In this document: positions 58,805 through 64,000 of the stretch, piece by piece
How positions within the stretch are numbered: the first letter of the stretch is position 1
Layout of the letters: every line of letters begins with the position of its first letter
From: Progne subis subis
Lineage: Eukaryota; Chordata; Aves; Passeriformes; Hirundinidae
DNA: 64,000 bases
Direction of reading: 5' to 3'
Assembly: GCA_022316685.1 (NCBI GenBank)
Contig: JAKJHU010000360.1
Coordinates: 1-64,000 of the forward strand
Made by a program: the position numbers and the translations under genes
Notes under the pieces: model-generated
What the model was told of the DNA's origin: nothing
The model's input: only the letters and a program-made list of their open reading frames with translations
The model's database searches: none

Positions 58805-59431
58805 TATAACGGTTTGAGGGGAGAAGAGTAAGGAAAGATCATTAGGGGAAACAAACCGGGATACATAGAACAAACCATAAATTAATAGCACATACGATAA
58901 AACCAAAACCAAATCCCACACCACTACAGAGCTCCCCACCAGATCTATTAAGGTGGTCCTGAGCTTAGACCAGGCTCCCTTGGAGAAGGAGTTCCAATTA
59001 CGATAATGCATAAGAAGCCAGCAATACGAGGCATGCATAAAAGCTCCTGTTGGAGTGCCGGCTAAATGTAAAGGTGCCTGTAAAACGCCTTGTGCACAAG
59101 AACTGTGTGGTAAAACGGACTGTGTAAGTACCATGGGGTTGAGCAGGTGGGCAGCTGTATATTTGTGTGTGTGTAGAATATCTAAAATGGGGGCTGGTAG
59201 CCCAGACCCCCGAAGCAAGTGTGAACCTCCCAGTACCGTGTTTTCAGTTCTCTTTGAGGAGACCAGCTGGGAAAGGAGGGAAGTGAAAAGAGAGAATGAG
59301 TGAGGTTCCCTGGGAGGGACTGGCAGGGAGGGTCCCGGCCCGAGAACCCAGGGGAAGTTCCTCAAGGAGAAGGGAGCAATCTGATCACTGGGCGAGGTGA
59401 ATAAGGAGGGGAGCAATTGAGTCACGTTCAA
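58805..59431 (-). CDS. env: Env tail-like ORF, longest copy (239 codons with LTR extension)
   Basis: Open on the minus strand from 59,431 to 58,712, crossing the LTR edge. There is no ATG at its start, so it is a 3' fragment. It contains a Cys-bearing ectodomain-like part, a membrane span (about 58,890-58,960) and a Ser/Pro-rich tail encoded inside the LTR. It is probably the end of an env. The family is not recognised and CX6CC is not visible. Confidence 0.42.
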
Positions 59432-59681
59432 TTTTCTTTGAGAAGAAAATAGTTGGTAACTTTAGTACGAGACTAAGAGAGATTGCAAGGGGAAGTGGCT
59501 AGAAGGATATAGTCAGGGAAGAGAGATTGGGAGAAAGATTGGAATTAGGCATGAGGCAAACAGTTGGTAAAGGACGAGATAGTGCAACAGAATAATAAAT
59601 GAGAGGACTGAACCACGAAGTGAGTGAGGGAGACCAAGATTCTCCTGGTACCGGGGTTTTCTTGATTCGTTACCACCAAAA

Positions 59682-61292
59682 ATGGGTCCAAGGAAAAGTA
59701 AGTCCTTATACCCAGTAGCTGTGAATTATGAAGAAAATTCACAAGAGTCTGGCATACCTGGAAACAGAGACAAGGGTTCTCAGAAGGAGAGCATCCCTCA
59801 GGACAGTCCACTGGGGATGATGTTACAACACTGGGATGCATGGGAATCCTGAAGAAGAAAAAGTAAGCAGAAAATGATTAATTATTGTATGTTTGAATGG
59901 ACAAAGGAAATGATTGGGAAAGATAATTTATATTGGTCAAAGTGTGGATTGTTTGAAGATTGGATTTGCCAGGCTTTGAATTTGTATGTGAATTCAAACA
60001 AAACTTTTAATCCAGAAGAAAGTGAATATGCTCCTCTGTGGCTTCCCAGGGGAAAGGGTGAATTTGTCACTCGAAGGCAGGGAAGCAGGGATTTTCCATT
60101 CTATCCTTTACAAACTAAAGGGCAAGCAGCTAAACAAGACAGACATGAGCCCTACGATCCGTTGGATCACCTCCCAGCCCCTTATAGGCAACCTAATCAG
60201 CCCGTTCAACCCCAAGCCCCCGAGGGTCCTCCTGTAAATGCAAACACACCCCCTATTCAGGAGGAGCCAGTAGCACATAGAACTAGAGGGGAGGGGACGG
60301 GGAGAAGTGATGATGGGGATGGGGAAGCAAAAATGGAAGATGGACTACAGACGCTTAGAAAAGTTCCAATGGCAAACCCAGAACAGAGACCTATTGGTGA
60401 TGTGAGTGTTCCCCTGAACACAGGGGATGTTAGGGAGTTTAAGAAGGAGATGGGCAGGCTGCTAGAGGATCCTATTGGAGTGGCAGAGAGATTAGATCAG
60501 TTCTTGGGGCCAAATATATACACCTGGGTGGAACTGCAGTCTATCTTAGGAATCTTGTTTACCATGGAAGAAAGAGAAATGATTAGACATTCAGGAATGA
60601 GGGTTTGGGATAGAGAATGTCAGGGGCCAGACCAGGGGGATCAGAAATGGCCTATGCAAGATCCAGGTTGGAATAATCAGAATGAAAGACACAGACAGAA
60701 TAGGAGTGATCTCTGGTGGATGATTATCCAAGGAATCTGGGAAGCAGTGCCCAAGGGGCAGAATATAGGGAAAGCTCTAAGTGAACACCAAGGGAAGGAT
60801 GAACCCCTGGCAGACTGGTTAGAAAGACTAAGGAAAGACTTGCAGGTATATTCAGGTGTAGACCCTGATACTGCAGCAGGACAGGTCCTTTTGAAAACAC
60901 AATTTGTAGCTAAGTTCTGGGGGGACATCGGGAAGAAGCTGGAAAAAGGAGAAAATTGGCAGGATAGGGGGCTTCAGGAATTGTTAAGAGAAGCACAGAA
61001 AGTGTGTGTGAGAAGAGATGAGGAGAGGCAAAAGACAAAAACACAGATTTTAATGGCAGCAGTCAAGGAAACACAGACAACCATGAATACAGAGAAGCGC
61101 TCAGGAAAGAACAAACAACAGAAAAAGGCAGGTCCCACCTCTGGGGATACGAGACCCACGTGTTTTTCCTGTCACCAGAAAGGACACTTACAAACTTCTT
61201 GTCCTACCTCCAGGGGTACAGGACCCACTTGTTTTTATTGCCACAAAAAGGGACATCTACAAAAATTCTGTAGAAAGAGGCAGCGAGACTGA
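59682..61292 (+). pseudogene. gag: Gammaretrovirus-like gag, nearly complete (copy C)
   Basis: The ATG at 59,682 gives Met-Gly, a likely myristoylation start. One TGA at 59,850-59,852 (CGA in copy B) is the only break in a 536-codon frame. From 59,874 it is open for 472 codons through matrix, a Pro-rich linker (late domain PPPY changed to PAPY), capsid (about 60,390-60,990), a charged linker and two CX2CX4HX4C knuckles (about 61,156-61,270). It stops early by 7 codons compared with copy B, out of frame with protease. It is the best gag in the window. Confidence 0.85.
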
Positions 61293-63890
61293 GAAAATAT
61301 TTCAAGAAGATTTAGGGGGGTCAGGAGCTCTATTTAATGAGGTCTGAACACCTAGAAGAGCCCTTGATAAAACTGAAAATAGGTCCTCAAAAGGAAGAAA
61401 TCACATTTTTGATGGACACAGAAGCTACTAGGTCCACAGTAAGAAGACTACCACAAGGATGTGAAGTAAGTTGTGAACGTGTCCCTGTAATTGGGGTTAA
61501 AGGAGAAATTTTTCAGGTTCCTGTAATTAAAAACGTGCAGATAGAACAGATAAAAAAATTTGGACTGAATGATTTGTTATTAATACCAGAGGCTGATAAT
61601 AATTTATTAGGAAGAGACTGAATAATAACCTTGGGAATTAAAATAACACCCTGTAAAATAACACCTATTCTTTAAGTGAAGAAGATAATTTTGAGATTAG
61701 TGACACTGTGTGGTATACTGGTGAAGTAGGAAAATTAAACATTCAGCCCATTAGCATTGAAGTACAGAACCCAGAAATCCCCATTCGAGTAAAACAATAT
61801 CCGATAGCACTGGAAGGTCAGAAGGGATTGAAACCAGTCATTGAGAATTGAGTACATCAGGGGGTGTTGGAGTCCTGTGTGTCACCACATCATACCCCCA
61901 TCCTGCCGGTAAAGAAGCCTGATGGTAGCTACCGACTAGTGCAGGATCTCAGAGCGGTAAATCAAAGAACCATTACCCGCTGTCCAGGAGTAGCTAAGCC
62001 AGATACCTCCTAATTACATTTGGTACAGTGTCGTGGATTTAAACAATGCCTTTTGGAACTTGCCCCCTGGATGAGGGCAGTAGGATTGCCTTTGAGTAGG
62101 AGGACCCAGATACAGGTAGGAGAGAGCAATTAAGGTGAACGGTGCTACCGCAAGGTTTTACAGAGGCACCTAAATCTTTTTGGGAGGGCGTTAGAAAATC
62201 TTTGGAAGTCCTTTGAGTTACCCAAAGGAATTAAGCTGCTACAGTATGTAGATGATTTGTTAGTAGCAAGAGAAGAGGAAACTAGAAAGGGTACTATTAA
62301 GCTTCTAAATTTTCTGGGAGAAAACGGGCTGAAGATATCAAAGTCAAAATTGCAGTTTGTAGAGTCAGAAGTGCGGTATTTAGGTCATTGGATTAGTAAG
62401 CAAAAGAAAAGGCTAGACCGTGAAAGGGTTTCAGGAGTATTGAACATGGGACTCCCAAAGTCTAAAAGAGAAATAAAGCAGTTTTTGAGTCTTTGGGGTT
62501 ATTGTAGGCAGTAGATAGAAGGGTTTAGCAGAAAAGTTAATTTTCTGTATCAGAAATTAACTACCAATTGCTTGAAACGGACCAAAAGGGATCAGGAAAA
62601 TTTTGAGCAAGTTAAAGAATCCCTATTGCAAGCTCCTGTAATGAGTCTTCCCAATTTAGACAAGCCTTTTCAATTATTTGTTAATACAGTTGATCAAATG
62701 GTTTATGAAGTATTGAATCAAGATTGGGCAGGAAGTCGAAAGCCAGTAGGATATTATTCCAAATTATTGGATCCAGTTAGTAAGAGTTGGCCAACATGCC
62801 TGCAAGCTCTGGTAGTCACTGCTGTGTTAGTAGAAGAAGCCTGAAAAGTAACATTTGGGGTGCCAGTGGAAGTGTACACACCCATAATATTAGGGGAATC
62901 CTTGCTAAAAAGGCTGAAAACTGGTTAACTGATGGCAGAATATTAAAATATGAGGCTATCTTGATAGCCTCCCCTTAATTACAGCTGAAAGTGACAAATA
63001 TACAAAGCCCCACTCAATTCCTTTATGGGGACCCAGGGGAAGAATTAATACATGATTTCACAGAGGTCATAGAGTTACAAGCAAAAATATGCCCAGATTT
63101 AAGAGAACAAGAATCAAAAATAGGAGAAAAATTATTTATAGATGGATCATCCCAAGTGGTAGAAGGAAGAAGGAAATCTGAGTATGTCACAATTCATGGA
63201 GAAAAACTGGAAGTAAAAGAATCTGGTCCCCTTAGCCCGTCCTGGTCAGCACAAGCCTGTGAACTCTATACATTATTCCCTGCATTGCTGTTATTAAAGG
63301 ATCGAGAAGGGACCATATACACCGACTCAAAATATGCCTTTGGGGTAGTGCACACATTTAGAAAAATTTGGAAAGAAAGGGGACTTATAAACACTCAAAG
63401 AAAAGGATTAGTGCACCAAGGATTGATAATTCAAATTCTTAAAGCTTTGAGGAGTCGAAAAAAGATAGCAGTGGTTCATGTGAAAGGCCACTGAGGGGGA
63501 GAAGCAATTAAAACAAAAAGAAAAAATTTGGGTGATGATGAAGCTAAGAAAGCTTCCCTGAGGGAAAACAGCAATGTAATTATGACTTTTCAGGAAGCAG
63601 GAACACAAAATCAAACACCATACTTTTCTTTAGCAGAAGTAGAAGCCATGAAAAACCTAGGAGCAAGTCTAAAAGAGGGACAATGGATTCTCCCTGACAA
63701 AAGCACAGTTCGAATGGCAGAAAAAGGCTAGATTCATGCTTCAAGGGTAAAAGCACCTATACCCAATAAAGACTGGAAAATTATTTAGACACCAAGAGAC
63801 CAGAAAGTAAAATTAAGAAAGTCTTATATTTGATTAAACTTTTTTACTGAGGTTCAAAATACAGTTTGAAGTAAAACTGTAATTAATTCA
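61293..63890 (+). pseudogene. pol: Protease, RT and RNase H of the gamma-like ERV (copy C)
   Basis: The protease ORF 61,337-61,621 has Met-Asp-Thr-Glu-Ala at the active site. RT has VKKPDGSYRLVQDLR (about 61,911), LPQGF (about 62,150) and an intact YVDD at about 62,245-62,256, the only copy with the catalytic pair. RNase H is open at 62,991-63,494 with Asp-Gly-Ser-Ser and Thr-Asp-Ser-Lys. TGA at 61,849 and TAA at 62,011 are shared with copies A and B. The frame ends at the same non-integrase junction (63,731 onward). Confidence 0.8.
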
Positions 63891-63894
63891 CGAC

Positions 63895-64000
63895 ATGGCT
63901 AAAGAGAGTATTTGGTGTCCAGAGGCTATAGCTCATATGAAAAATCATTTTTCGCTGTGGATTTCACATAATGCTGTAGTACATTTGGAGTGCCACCCAC
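63895..64000 (+). CDS. Novel Cys/His-rich ORF, start only, cut by window end
   Basis: The ATG at 63,895 starts the copy C version of the ORF at 32,716. The first 35 codons are open and differ from copy B by a few replacements, with no stop. The rest lies beyond the window. Confidence 0.45.
   Translation, partial: MAKESIWCPEAIAHMKNHFSLWISHNAVVHLECHP

Overview
The window looks like heterochromatic, repeat-dominated DNA from a bird, probably a songbird. The pointers are several endogenous retrovirus (ERV) classes, solo LTRs with clean target-site duplications, a satellite, and host-derived sequences resembling vertebrate CEPT1 and type-2 cystatin. A W chromosome or similar repeat-rich chromosome would fit, but that is inference. 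I see no ordinary host gene with introns. Nearly everything is ERV, LTR, satellite or microsatellite.

Layout. Three blocks are segmental copies. Block A (1-23,6 kb): a minus-strand provirus fragment (Cys-rich ORF, CEPT1 insert, gag, PBS, 5' LTR; 1-4,123); a plus-strand pol / cystatin / env element (4,124-7,999) followed by an LTR piece (to 8,643); a satellite of about 415 bp period (to 9,999); a minus-strand LTR with an env-tail ORF (10,000-11,145); a plus-strand gammaretrovirus-like ERV with a 3' LTR (11,399-20,331); then a CTTT microsatellite, repeat 'R', an LTR, and an inverted R copy (to about 23,62 kb). Block B (23,6-44,9 kb) repeats satellite, minus LTR, gamma-like ERV and R, and then carries a minus-strand provirus remnant (LTR, env, integrase tail; 40,37-44,89 kb). 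Block C (44,9-64,0 kb) repeats block A from the CEPT1-carrying provirus into the gamma-like ERV, which is cut by the window end.

Two host-gene captures stand out. First, the plus-strand element carries, between integrase and env, an intact ORF (54,014-54,664) for a signal-peptide-bearing, transmembrane-anchored cystatin. Its own splice layout can be inferred. The block A copy has a 5-bp frameshifting deletion. Second, the minus-strand provirus at 44,901-51,733 has LTR, PBS and gag and then, where pol should be, about 1 kb of intronless CEPT1-like coding sequence that joins gag within the capsid region. A Cys-X2-Cys ORF and an env lacking its surface subunit follow. This is the architecture of a transducing retrovirus.

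The gamma-like ERV has a gag, an amber stop in a gammaretroviral readthrough context (30,174-30,176), protease, RT and RNase H. It has no recognisable integrase core: about 1.6 kb of unrecognised Cys/His-rich coding sequence lies between RNase H and env. Its copies share the same disabling stops, so they multiplied by DNA duplication after the virus was dead. Solo LTRs found only in block C, opposite empty sites in block A, are younger than the duplication.
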